NCBI GenBank assembly: GCA_039621445.1
Contig: CP154957.1
Location: 31,700,399-31,764,398, forward strand
DNA from: Euglena gracilis
Taxonomy: Eukaryota > Euglenida > Euglenophyceae > Euglenales
Length of the DNA: 64,000 nt
Reading direction: 5' to 3'
Program-made: the position numbers and the translations under genes
Part shown: positions 21,492 through 31,800 of the stretch, in pieces
Position numbering within the stretch: position 1 is the first letter of the stretch
Layout: the number at the start of each line of letters is the position of its first letter
Notes under the pieces: generated by a model
What the model saw: only the letters and a program-made list of their open reading frames with translations
Told to the model about the DNA's origin: nothing
Databases searched by the model: none

Positions 21492-22373
21492 CTATCGCGG
21501 TTGACGCCACATGTGATGAGGTTTGGGGGGCAATGAAGAGAATGGTAATGTGCGCAAACCGTGGGAGTGGCAATCCACTACCAGCCGGTGCTGACGTAAA
21601 AAGGGGTATCCCAGAATTACGTCAGAACCATGGATTCCGGATTCATATCCCCAGGTATCCGGAAAATTTTGCGGTTGGGGGGGGTGTGAGTGGTGCTTGG
21701 GGATGAGGGGTAGGACAATGTCCAAAAGGCATCCCAAGTCACCACCGAACATGGGGGTGTTGTCAGCCGTCGTAATTTTGATCGGCTTCTTGGCTTTCAT
21801 CAAGAGGGGGGTTGGTATCAACCCGAACCGAAAAAGTAGTGCAATGCGACAACCAGTGTCAATGAGAATTTTGACTTTTGCACAAAAATTTTGAATTTTA
21901 ATTTCCGCTTGGACCAAAAGTTCCATGGGGGGTAGGCAAAGTGAAGGGTCTGGCGAAAATACGTTTTCTTGCCAGCTTTCCCATGAACCCTTTCCTACTT
22001 TGCACAACATTCCGAGCGGAAAATTGGAGTGGGGGGTGGGGGACCCGAAAATTTTCCGGGTACCGACCAGGAAGGCAGATGGGCAGGGGGGGCAGGGTTG
22101 TTCAGGTCCTACCTCCATCTGTTCATCAGCCCAGAGGTCCGTGCCCTCGGACCTCGGGCTCCCCTTCTCCAGGTCCGAACCAGCCGAATAGCCGGCTATG
22201 GGCCTTTTAGAGGTATAAACGGAGTTCAACGTGCGCACCGCCATGCGGGCCTCGTCGAAATTGGTATCCATGGTCTCATCCCCCTCCCTGCCCGAAGCCG
22301 TGGCCCGCATCCTCCAAACAAGATATCTTGAAACCAACTTTATGGCGGTTGGAGGAGTGACCTTTGTCACCAC
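21492..22373 (-). pseudogene. Retroelement aspartic protease region
   Basis: A 293-codon minus-strand frame containing KVKILIDTGCRIALL, with the DTG catalytic triad at 21852-21860, and later SDVILGYPFLRQHRLVVDC, the ILG-type flap and C-terminal helix block of retropepsin-like proteases. This frame is intact, unlike its neighbours. It follows the basic gag tail and precedes RT, as expected for Ty3/gypsy polyproteins. Confidence 0.85.
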
Positions 22374-22533
22374 GATTCATACCGCGATGAAGTTGGCCAG
22401 GGCGGGGAGAACGAGAACGTGGGCATTTGGATGAGTGGTGATCACTCGATCCACAAAGCGAACACCGGGATTTGTGTCGCGATTCTGAGTAACGAGGGGA
22501 TTGATTTCCTGATTTCCCGTCAAACCGTCGTGG

Positions 22534-22896
22534 TTAACGGGTATCCCATCGACCATGACCCGTGTATCGGGGTTTTCCCGATGAGGATCGCGAAGAGGAT
22601 GATCCGCTTTGCGAGCGCGATCGCGATGTCTCGCGATAGGAATCACGCTCCTTGGCCGGGGCACCGGGTGACCTACCCCGAGGGGTACCGTGTTTCCGCT
22701 CATCGCGGAACGGGATCCGGGGGCTAATACCACCGGAACGGGGACCTGATGACCGTGAATTGCCCGATTGGCGTGAAAACGCGGAGGAACCCGAACCCCG
22801 TGATGAGGTCGAGCCTCGCGGACTCTGAATGCTCTTTCGCACTTCAGGATTAGGACATTACCGAGACATATGTCCCGATTTGTTGCACAAAAAGCA
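22534..22896 (-). pseudogene. Gag zinc knuckle and basic tail
   Basis: At 22855-22896 the minus strand encodes CFLCNKSGHMSR-stop-C, a C-x2-C-x4-H-x4-C knuckle that is perfect apart from a TAA replacing one residue. It is followed by an Arg/Ser-rich tail (22534-22842), typical of a nucleocapsid RNA-binding region. The stop and the frame change downstream show decay. Confidence 0.85.
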
Positions 22897-23007
22897 CACT
22901 TTATCCGTGGCTTGGTCCGAAGAACGCTGGTATCGCGTTTTTGATCCCGTGCTTGGTGAAGTGGAAGAAACCGGTGATTTTTGCAATGCGTTCACCGAAC
23001 CAGCCGG

Positions 23008-23640
23008 TTATCCAGCGGGTGGGTGTGCCTTATACGCGGATTGAATCTGACCAAGAAGCTGTGATAGCTTCAATTGCTTGGAAACGTAGTTCCAGCGTTG
23101 GTCAAGAGTCATTGCATTACCCGCCAACTCCTCACGGTGGATATCCTTGATGAGGCTAGGCGTGAAATGCATTAGAACAGCGTCAAACTGTTCGCGCATT
23201 TGCTTTTCACTGAGTTCATCCACTTCAGCGGCAAGTCCTAACCATTTGGCATACCAAAGGTCAATGGACTTCACTTTGCGATCGGGTAGGGCGCACTTGC
23301 GCCACTTGGTCTCCAGGGTAAACCTAGCTACCAAACTTGTACTGGCGGAAGCGTATTGCTCTACCAGGTCATCAAACGAAACGCGGTAGCGAATCACGAT
23401 TTGTCGCGTGCGCTCCTTTTCATCCCTTGGGAGGCAATCGATGAATTCCATCTTGATCACCTCCGGGTTTGTGTCCTGGGTTGGCCCTTTCAATGCCCAG
23501 TAGTACTCCCAGTCCCGGAAAAACTGTCTCCATGTGGTTGGATCACCGTCCCATTGGGGTTTCACCTTATTCGCGATTGCGATGGTGCCCTTGAAGTCTT
23601 TCTGAAAAAACCCGTTGGCCCTCGGTGGTATTCCGTGGAT
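23008..23640 (-). pseudogene. Gag capsid-like domain
   Basis: The minus-strand frame contains KPQWDGDPTTWRQFFRDWEY, the WxxFxxxF-type core of retrotransposon gag, then EVIKMEFIDCLPRDEKE and a long helical region ending KLSQLLGQIQSA. It is placed directly before the zinc knuckle. The frame is open from 23802 to 23008. Confidence 0.85.
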
Positions 23641-26074
23641 TCGGGCCCGGGTACGCTCGAGCACCAAGCGTATCCTTTCCGGATTCTTGTCGGAAGCGCG
23701 AAAGTTCTGGTGAAGGTGAATCCTGGTAGGGGAAATCCGGTCGCAAACCCTGTTGGTCACCCGTAATAGGGAGACTCTCCGGTGTGGGGGTATGTCGCGC
23801 ATGCAACATGTGACCCACTCCCGGTGTACGGGTTTGGCTCATTCCACGCACAAGCATGGAATGATGGATTTCTTGATGGAGACTTGGCGGAATCGCCGTG
23901 TTTTCCGAAAATTCGGTTCCCGTAATGGGAAATTCATCCGAAAACTGGTTTTGGTTGTTGAGCAAGGACAATGGTGGCACAATTCGCGGAATCGCGGATT
24001 GTGACACTCGGGACACGGGTGGTGGTGGTGCATGTGCACCCAGAGCCGGGTTATGAAAACGCGACTCTGGAACATTTGGCGCATCTTCGGCAATGCATAC
24101 TGCCGAATTGCGGTGTGAAACCCGCTGTTGGTTGGACACATTATCCAAACCCACAGACAAGTCATGCACACTTTGCTCCAAATGCTCAACGAGTTGGAGT
24201 TGGCCGCAAATACGGTCAACTTCATCCTCCAAAGCGCGAATACGCTTGCGGTATAACGGGAAAAGTCATCCAAGTGCGGAAGCCTTTCGGAAGTTCCGGT
24301 AACATCTTGGACAAGTTTCCCGTGAGACTTATCCAATAATTGGAGTTGTCCCATTAATGCTTTTACAGCATTTGAGAGAATCTGCAAAGGTGATGTCACC
24401 TTGGTTGGTGTGGTGGTGGGTGCAACCGGTGCAGGGTTATCCGAGAACGCGGTTGTGGTACCCACGGGCAAATTTCCGGGTTGTGGCTTATCCAACAACG
24501 CGGAAATTCGCTCATCCAACCTGGTAATATCACTTTGCGTGGATCGGGCATTCCGATTCACCGATTCCTCAAGCCGTAATAGGCTGTTGCAGAAATCTTG
24601 CAAGGTTTCCTGATTGTTAGTGAGCATTTTGTCATAAAATGCCTTGAAATCAGGGTTCTCGGTAATCCGAGAACTGGAACCTGCAGGTAGAGAGAGCATT
24701 TCCGTTACTTTGGTAGACACCGATGCATACCGGGTCTGGAGTTCCCCAATAGCAGTCTGAATACCGCTAATGTCCGGAACTCGGTGGGAAAGTGCGGAAT
24801 AGCTTTGTTGCAAACCCGCAATGGCCGAGTTAATCCCGCCAATGTCGGATTGCAACTGCAACTGCAGGGAATCCTGCCGTTGTGCCATTTCCGCGACTTT
24901 CGCGCTCAGATTGGATAATCCAACCTGATTCGCGTCACAATAGCAGGTTTTCTGCTCCAAACGGGAAAGTCGCTCCTCCAACTGCCGCACATACGTGTGG
25001 GGAGCAAAATTCTCGTTGGCTTGTGACTGGAATTGCCGAAACTTTTCCGTTTCATCGCACAACTGCATAATGCGGTGTTGCGATTCATGGAAAGTTGCGG
25101 ACAATGTGGTGAAATGGTCCATAGACACAAATCCACCACTGCTGGATGTTGCAGACGAGGAATCTCGTGCATGCAACTGTTGTTGCAAATGCAACAACGC
25201 GGATGAACAGGACTCCATTTGTCCCGATAACCTTTGTAGTGAGTCATGCAAGTGCAGAAACTTGGAGTCATTCCGGGTTTCCGCTTCATGCATGCATTCA
25301 CTAATTTGCCGGAAGTTTTGCGGGAGTTGTTGGCACATTTTGTCAAAGGTTTCCCGAAAGTTTGCAAGGTCAATACCCGCACTTTCGAAATTCCTCTGGC
25401 AATATTTGCCAACTTCCTGCAAGTAATTCCAGCAGTATTCCAGCTTGGTGAAGACATGTTTTTGGTTGTCCTCATCAAACTGAAGCACTTTGCGGTTGCA
25501 CAATCTGCAACGCATTGTTGCACATGGTTGAACTGCCTCACAAGGGGGTGATCCCCTGGAAGCCGAGCAACGATATCCTGCACATCCTCAGCAGTGAGGA
25601 GCTCACCAATGCCCTTCCCATAGCCATCCATGGGTTGGGACGTACCGGAGAATTCCGGCACCACTAGGCCAGTCTCCGGTTGCCAAGGCAGTGCGGGATA
25701 GCACCCAAGATCGGGTGGTGGTGGCAAAGCTCTGTAAGGGCTTGCCGGTGGAAGAACGGGTGGTGGTTGAAAGAAACACGGGTTGACAGCCCACCATCAC
25801 CAGAGAAGCCCGGTGGCGGAATCACCACGGGTCTCTCCGGTGTGCGCAGCTGCACCATTGCCGCAGACAGAGGCGAATACCCCCGTTGTGGCAAGGTGAG
25901 TGCGGAAGAGGCCGCATTAGCCTCTGAAGCCAATGATGTGGAGGGCTCATCGCCGACCACTGTCAAGTGTTGCAATTGTGACAATTGAAGCAATTGTGCC
26001 TCATCGGCGTGGGAACTGGAAGCACTTTCACATAAAAGCTTCCAATCCCCAGTTTCTTGGTCAATGTCTTGCAA
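23640..26074 (-). pseudogene. Unusually long coiled-coil gag N-terminus
   Basis: Minus-strand frames 25664-26074, 24906-25727, 23839-25515 and 23567-24232 overlap as one frameshifted protein of roughly 750-800 residues upstream of the capsid. The middle 558-codon frame is dominated by heptad-like helices (e.g. VRQLEERLSRLEQK, LQLQLQSDIGGINSAI), plus Cys-rich and Ser/Thr/Pro linkers. The likely start is near 26074 (MQDIDQETGDWKLL). Ty3/gypsy gags are usually a few hundred residues in total, so this extension is remarkable. Confidence 0.7.
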
Positions 26075-26317
26075 TGATGCCTGTTATAAGGCATAGTTGA
26101 ATTGATGGTTGGGGCCTGTGCTTTGCATCTTTCGGATGACAAAAACAGCAAAAACCCACAAAACTAAGCAGTTGTGCTGGCACCAGAGGGGCTGTAACGG
26201 GTAATACCGTACAGAACCTTCCGGAGCCTGCTCGTCTGCTTAGATGTTGACTAGAAGCCGGGAGCTGACGCTGCGACCGTGTAATAACGGTGCAGGGGCT
26301 CTCCGCTGCCAGTCAGC

Positions 26318-26460
26318 GTAGGATCCAACCAATCTGTTTCTTTCTGTGAAGTATGTGTAGGATCGTAACCAAATCTGCTACCAAGTGTAATACTTGATAG
26401 CGTTTCTTTCTGTATGGGCTGTATGTGTAGGATCGTGACCTAATCTGCTACCAAGTGTAC
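26318..26460. repeat. About 64-bp tandem repeat upstream of gag
   Basis: GTAGGATC...AACCAATCTG-type units start at 26318, 26358 and 26422, each followed by a TTTCTTTCTGT segment, giving about two and a half imperfect units. They lie upstream of gag on the element's coding strand and may be part of the 5' LTR or leader. Confidence 0.75.
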
Positions 26461-27226
26461 GTCTGATTCCCACTTCCCCTTTCCCAATTCCCAAAAGCCT
26501 TCGCTTTCGCCTTGGCGCACCTACTTGGGAACTGAAAATCAGAGTAACAGTAAAAACCCTTTTCCCACTTCCCAAGAAGCAAAGCACGGAGCAATGCAGG
26601 GAGGACGGACTGGATAACCAAGTCCGGTCCGGAGAAAAGGAAGACAACAAACAGAATACCCCCTGTGGAGAGAGAAGGCGCACCAATTAGGAAATCCTAA
26701 TAGGATCTGCTTCCATCCTAACTTCCTCAACGGAAGGGGACAGAAGCATACGCGGTACACACACGCACACCTGTGACTCTGGCAAATCTGCTTCCAATTC
26801 ACATCGAACAGACAACACGGGGCAGGGCAACCCGCAGGTCTACACCCGCCATCACTATGCCAACCATTTCTGCAGATCTGATCCAATTCCACTGAATTGA
26901 AATTGGGGGGCAGGCAACCCTCGGGTCCACACCACCACACTCCAACCAACCCAACGATTCATCTTCGGCGACGGTCAGCCGAACCGCCCTGAGCACCCCC
27001 CCCCCCACCAGGGGTGACGGGCCGTCGGTCCTCCCAGAGCATCTTACGACAATCGACATCCAACAATTGGAAATTTTCAGTCATTCTTTCTGTGCTGACG
27101 CAGGCCAGTACCTGCACCATTTAAAAAACATAGTGAATTCCTTCAATTCCTAATCGGGGCTCTTGGACACTGGTCTCACAGAGGGGGGGGAGTAAGCTGT
27201 GAGGTTGAGGGCAGGCAACACTCGGT
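26461..27226. other. Non-coding spacer between the two retroelements
   Basis: No gene. A motif close to GGCAGGCAACCCTCGGTC, followed by TACACC or CACACC, occurs three times (about 26819, 26908 and 27208), the last abutting the end of the DIRS-like coding remnant. This may be a terminal repeat of one of the elements. Confidence 0.5.
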
Positions 27227-27960
27227 CTACACCGCCTCATTCCCACGTCTCCGCGAACCACTGGTACCGCTGTCGACGGCACCTCCTCTTACTCGCCTCG
27301 GAGAGTCCACGTTCATCTCCACTTCTCCTGCGGGCTCTGGACGTTGCTCCTTCACTTCTGGGGGCAAGTCCTTCAGGGTCTCCTCCTGGAATCTTCGGTA
27401 CTGGACCAAGCACGCCCGGACTGGCCAACGCAATGGCCAAGTCGGCTGCATCTGGCCCGCCTGCTCGTCCCAGATCTCGAAGAACCGGGTTCCTTCTTTG
27501 AAGATGATGAACTTCACTGTCATCTTCTGCAGCACTGGCCACCATGTTGTTGTACGCCACTCTGGTGCAATCAGCACCATCTGCTGCACCTGGTCCGCGA
27601 TGATCTTGAGGATGACTTGATTCATCAGCGTCCACGGTGGATTGGCCCATATCCTTTCTCTTGTCTATGTCTTCGCAAATGCATTGTATTCCCTTGTCCG
27701 GAACTTGTGGAATCTGGCATTCTCCCAGGATGCAAATGCTTCTTGCACACCTTCTTGCTGAATGTTGAAATTGTCCAGGATCAGGTGGATGAATTCCTAG
27801 CGCACGGCGTACTCCTCGGAGATGTACTGCCTCTTGATCCTTCTTCCTCGTCCACTTGGTCTTGGCTGGGTCTCTGGCTCGTCCACCTCGTACGTAGTAT
27901 TCCTCATCTGCAGCTGTTCCTGATTCTGGTTCTCTTCGTTCTGATCTGGTGTCCATCACC
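27227..27960 (-). pseudogene. Dam-methyltransferase-like domain with two stops
   Basis: The minus-strand frame reads EFIHLILDNFNIQQEGVQEA, then RIWANPPWTLMNQVILKII and MVLIAPEWRTTTWWPVLQKM, ending with an Arg-rich tail at 27227. NPPW (27632-27643) could be motif IV of an N6-adenine methyltransferase, with the hydrophobic APEW strand after it, as in Dam-like domains of DIRS elements. It could instead be another RT-associated domain. In-frame TAG codons at 27797-27799 and 27665-27667 break it. The second sits where a Trp would fit. Confidence 0.55.
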
Positions 27961-28412
27961 ACACTTCTCCTCCTAAATGGCTGCAATGGCTCTTCCGGTT
28001 CTTCAGCTGCACCTTCATAGCTTGGAGCTGGACTCCTTGATTCGTCTTCTTCTTCTTGGCCATCCCACACTGTCAATGCAGATCTCCAGCCTTCTTCTGG
28101 AAGTCGGACACTCCGTCTGCTCCTGCTCCAATCTGTCACTTCCTGCACTTTCGAGTGATCTTCTTCCGGCATCCAACTGACATTCATCCTCCTGGCCTTG
28201 GCATTCTGGTATTCTGATTCTGGCATTCTGGTGTTCTGGTAGTGGTAGGACACGAACAGTTCAGTTTTCTGGGTGTCTCCTTGGGGTGTATTTCCCTTTC
28301 TTATCCTTGATATTTGAATGCACAAGACTTTGCCAGCTTGATGGATGAAGTGTTCAGGCTTGGACCCACCTACAGAGAGGCAGTCCATTGTACTTAAATT
28401 AGGAACTTCCAC

Positions 28413-29104
28413 AAAGCGGAAGATTCAGCGGTGTGTCTTTTTGGTCCCGCCCGGCGCCTCACCCCGGGACCGCCGCCAACACTTGTCGGTTTTCCTCGAG
28501 GGAGTACGAGACACATCGGGATCCGCCATTGTGAGGCAAGTTTGTGCACTAAAAAGGGGGGGGGGGGCATGGCACTTTCCAAGCCACATTTGGCACCAAG
28601 TCCAGTCCAAATAATCACCAGTATGTTGGGTGGGCCGCACCCTACATCAAAATTGAACGTAAACGTAAAAAACTTCACAAGTGTGAGGGAGTTATCTCCA
28701 TTCCCCAGTGCCCCTAAAGCAGTCCGTTTCATTTTGATTATGTCCTATGTGGCAGCAACACGTTTTTCGTTAAGAACCCGCCGTAATGTCGCAAAGGCAC
28801 ATACCATTGCTTCTATCACCAAAAAAGTTGTGACCAAACAGGGGGTACCCCCCCAGTTTTTGATACCCCGCTCCACCAGAGGGGCAGGGGTTATTTTTCT
28901 CAAAAATTGGGACTTTCTGCCCAAGAAGTATGAGAAATTAGGCAGTAGAAGGAGCTGGTGCCAAATCAGATGAACTGTATAAACAGAGGATACGTGAACA
29001 GGAGATGAGTAGTGTACGTCATGTACATATCTCAGATGGCAGGGGGGACTGTGCCAGCCCCAGGAGGAATGGGAGGGGATCCGAGAAGGTAGCATATGTC
29101 TCAA
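28413..29104 (-). pseudogene. Degraded region after RT (possible RNase H)
   Basis: Minus-strand frames with several stops. A segment IEAMVCAFATLRRVLNEKRV followed by an ALGNGDN-like block is weakly reminiscent of RNase H in DIRS-type elements. No catalytic set can be assigned. Confidence 0.3.
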
Positions 29105-29118
29105 ATTTTGTAATTTAT

Positions 29119-30248
29119 TTTGATTTTGTCAGATGTTTTGTTTTGAGCCACCAGTAAAATGTCGTCCAGGTAAAAAAAACTTGGATGCCCCTTTTCCTCC
29201 ACAGCTTTTCGAATGTCCTATTACTGACAGGAAAAATTGGGGCATTACATATAAATCCCTCCCCAAAAATAAGACCCCCAGGATAAATAAGAACCTCCCC
29301 CAAAATAAGACCCCCACTGGGCTGATCGAGCAAAAATCCAAAATAAGTCCCTCTCCAAAAAATAAAACCCCTGACGGCGCGAAGCGCCGGATATGGTGAA
29401 AAATTAACCTGAAAACTTACCAAAAAACTCAATTTCGCACACTAAAATGATGAAAATTCAAAAAACAATTTTGATCTTTGTTTGGCGTGCAAAAAACATG
29501 GTAAATGTCAACTTACAGCAATTTTCACATGGCGCGCAGCGCTGAAGGAAAATTTTTGATGCTTTTGGGAACCTGAAAAATAACCTTTTTTCGGGGTGTT
29601 GGTCAAGAAAAAATCCAAAAAAAGACCCCGGCAAAAAATAAGACCCACCGTGGAGGCTTCCAACAAAGGAACCAAAAATAAGACCCAGTTCTTCTTTTTT
29701 TTGGCGGGGGGGTGTATAAAACAGCCCGCCTGTAATTCCCAGGTCTGCAACCCCACCTGATGTCTTAGAAGTGCCCTTATGGCCTGGCTCACTGGGATGT
29801 GAAAGTAAGCATCCTTCAGGTCTATTTTGCTGCCCAGTGTCCTTTTTTCAACGCTGGAAAAATGTGCTGGATGTGATCCAGCTTGAAAGGTTTGACTTTC
29901 ATTCCCGACAATTGCTTATCAACCCCCATTTTTTCCGCCCCCTCTGGTTTTGAAATCAGAAACCAGGGGATCAGGTGCTGGGTGGTTTAATTCCTCACCC
30001 TCTTTACGGATCTTACCAGATGTTTCGTAATCCTGCAGAATGTTTTCTGCTTGGTGTAGGTACAAATTTGCTCTGGGTTTTGGCCATCCCTGATGAGTAC
30101 ACATGTTGTGTGGGGCATTTTTTGTCCACCATTTCAGGCATTTTTGCAACCTTTGATGTAGGGGGGTGTCTTCCCATTTTTCTTCCATGTAATTTATTTC
30201 CTGGGTAAGGTCATTTTTGGGGGGGGCTGGGGGTGTTGGACATTGCAC
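29119..30248 (-). pseudogene. DIRS-like reverse transcriptase split by an insertion
   Basis: The upstream part contains RANLYLHQAENILQDYETSG, then KIDLKDAYFHIP (catalytic Asp block near 29793-29825) and RALLRHQVGLQTWELQAG. The downstream part has KGHPSFFYLDDILLVAQNK, with YLDD at 29161-29172. About 470 bp of unrelated repeat (29244-29717) separates them. Frameshifts occur on both sides. The motif order and spacing are those of a reverse-transcriptase palm. Confidence 0.8.
29244..29717. mobile_element. AATAAGACCC repeat element inside RT
   Basis: Related in opposite orientation to 57421-57838. They share AAAATAAGACCC blocks, the GATCGAGCAAAAATCC motif, GGCGC-GAA-GCGCC-type hairpins (29375-29390) and a GGTCAAGAAAAAATCC motif. 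Both flanks include TATAAA. It has no coding capacity. Its insertion splits the DIRS-like RT, so it is younger than that element. Confidence 0.6.
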
Positions 30249-31744
30249 CCCTAGGTCCCCTGGTGCTTGGGCCCTTGGAAGAAGAAAGTTTTTTCTGGGG
30301 GGATGTGCATGGACTCTGTCCCTCTCTGCTCACCTCTCTGGAGGATCTTGTTGTTGGAACAGTTACCATAGGGCTAAATGAAAATGTTTTGCCTATCTGG
30401 TCTTCTCCATGTTGGTGTGATTGGTTGACACACCATAGGGGGCCTCTGTGGGTCCCGCCTTGATTGAAAAGTTTGGAATTGATAAAATATGTTGGATGAG
30501 TTCCTGCCCCTCCCTCCAAAAGGGCCACTGTGGGTCCCTTTTCCTCCTGGGTCTGGGTCATTGAAAGGGCCACTGTGGATCCCTTTTCCCTCCTTTTTTG
30601 GCAGAGGGCCTCTGTGGGTCCCACGGGGATTTTCTCCAGCAGCTGTGGGATGATGTTTCTCAGCTTCTTGGTGGCTACTTTTGGTCGGCATACAAATTTA
30701 TATGTAACATATAAATTTGTTTCCATAATCCAACAGTTGCCTTGAGTTCTTCTTGGCCTCCAACCACACTGGAAATCTGGGGGGGGCTGTTGTGGCCCAC
30801 GCTTTTCCCCTTGAGAGGGGTTGTTGTGTTAGATGAATTAAGGGGGGGGTGACAGACCCCTTCCTGGAGGGATTTGCTTGTAAAATTGACCCCCATGGCC
30901 CCTGTACTGGTGAATTCCTTGGCCTTGATTCCATCTCACCATCCTGTGGCCAATTTGTGTACAGGCGACTGGGCGCCCAAGCGCCCCACCTTTGGGGGAG
31001 ATTCCCCTGATGTGTGGGCCTTGGATGTCCAAATGTGAAGCATTTCGGGCGCCCATGACCCATTTTTTTTTGCCCACCAAGTACTGGGGCTGCCTTCAGT
31101 CTTCTGGGCCTTCTCGCCCCAGTGGTCCAAGCACCGTCGCCGTCACTTGGGGGTTTTGGGCTTGGAAATTTGCCACGTGTCGACCGCACCCTCAAGTTCT
31201 CCAGCTGCTGCGGCGACTACTCCAGGACGTCCGCGGCCATATGACTCTATATGTAACATATAAATTTGTTTCCATAATCCAACAGTTGCCTTGAGTTCTT
31301 CTTGGCCTCCAACCACACTGGAAATCTGGGGGGGGCTGTTGTGGCCCACGCTTTTCCCCTTGAGAGGGGTTGTTGTGTTAGATGAATTAAGGGGGGGGTG
31401 ACAGACCCCTTCCTGGAGGGATTTGCTTGTAAAATTGACCCCCATGGCCCCTGTACTGGTGAATTCCTTGGCCTTGATTCCATCTCACCATCCTGTGGCC
31501 AATTTGTGTACAGGCGACTGGGCGCCCAAGCGCCCCACCTTTGGGGGAGATTCCCCTGATGTGTGGGCCTTGGATGTCCAAATGTGAAGCATTTCGGGCG
31601 CCCATGACCCATTTTTTTTTGCCCACCAAGTACTGGGGCTGCCTTCAGTCTTCTGGGCCTTCTCGCCCCAGTGGTCCAAGCACCGTCGCCGTCACTTGGG
31701 GGTTTTGGGCTTGGAAATTTGCCACGTGTCGACCGCACCCTCAA
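30211..31744 (-). pseudogene. Gag-like frames of the DIRS-like element
   Basis: Several minus-strand frames of 100-170 codons, rich in Pro, Gln, Lys and Ser, lie upstream of RT. Examples include LRNIIPQLLEKIPVGPTEAL and repeated THRGPL/STVAL segments with spacing of about 20 residues. Frames shift repeatedly. There are two identical 165-codon frames (30698-31195 and 31247-31744) because of the tandem duplication. Gag identity is inferred only from position. Confidence 0.4.
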
Positions 31745-31796
31745 GTTCTCCAGCTGCTGCGGCGACTACTCCAGGACGTCCGCGGCCATATGACTC
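30699..31796. repeat. Exact 549-bp tandem duplication
   Basis: Units 30699-31247 and 31248-31796 appear identical, including both long frames, with TA at each junction. Given the decay of the surrounding element, zero divergence means either a very recent duplication or an assembly artefact. Confidence 0.95.
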
Positions 31797-31800
31797 TAAA

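Larger units (their letters stand above)
18318..26460 (-). mobile_element. Decayed, 3'-truncated Ty3/gypsy-like retroelement
   Basis: Read on the minus strand the order is long coiled-coil gag, capsid, CCHC knuckle, aspartic protease, reverse transcriptase, RNase H and integrase zinc domain with the start of the catalytic core. This is the canonical Ty3/gypsy order. Several frameshifts and in-frame stops break the genes. The element stops inside integrase at 18318, so the 3' end and 3' LTR are missing here. The 5' LTR was not delimited. A tandem-repeat region at 26318-26460 may be part of it. Confidence 0.9.
27227..31800 (-). mobile_element. Decayed DIRS-like retroelement remnant
   Basis: On the minus strand: gag-like Pro/Gln/Lys-rich frames (31.8-30.2 kb), then reverse transcriptase with DLKDAYFHIP and YLDD motifs (29.95-29.1 kb), degraded sequence, and an NPPW-containing domain (27.9-27.2 kb). 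DLKDAYFHIP is typical of DIRS/Ngaro-type polymerases, and many DIRS elements add a Dam-like methyltransferase after RNase H. I see no tyrosine recombinase, so the class is inferred. A second TIR element interrupts RT. Confidence 0.65.

Noticed and set aside
30698-31744. Two identical 165-codon proteins as a recent gene duplication
   Set aside because: They lie within an exact 549-bp DNA duplication in a decayed retroelement and need no gene-level explanation.
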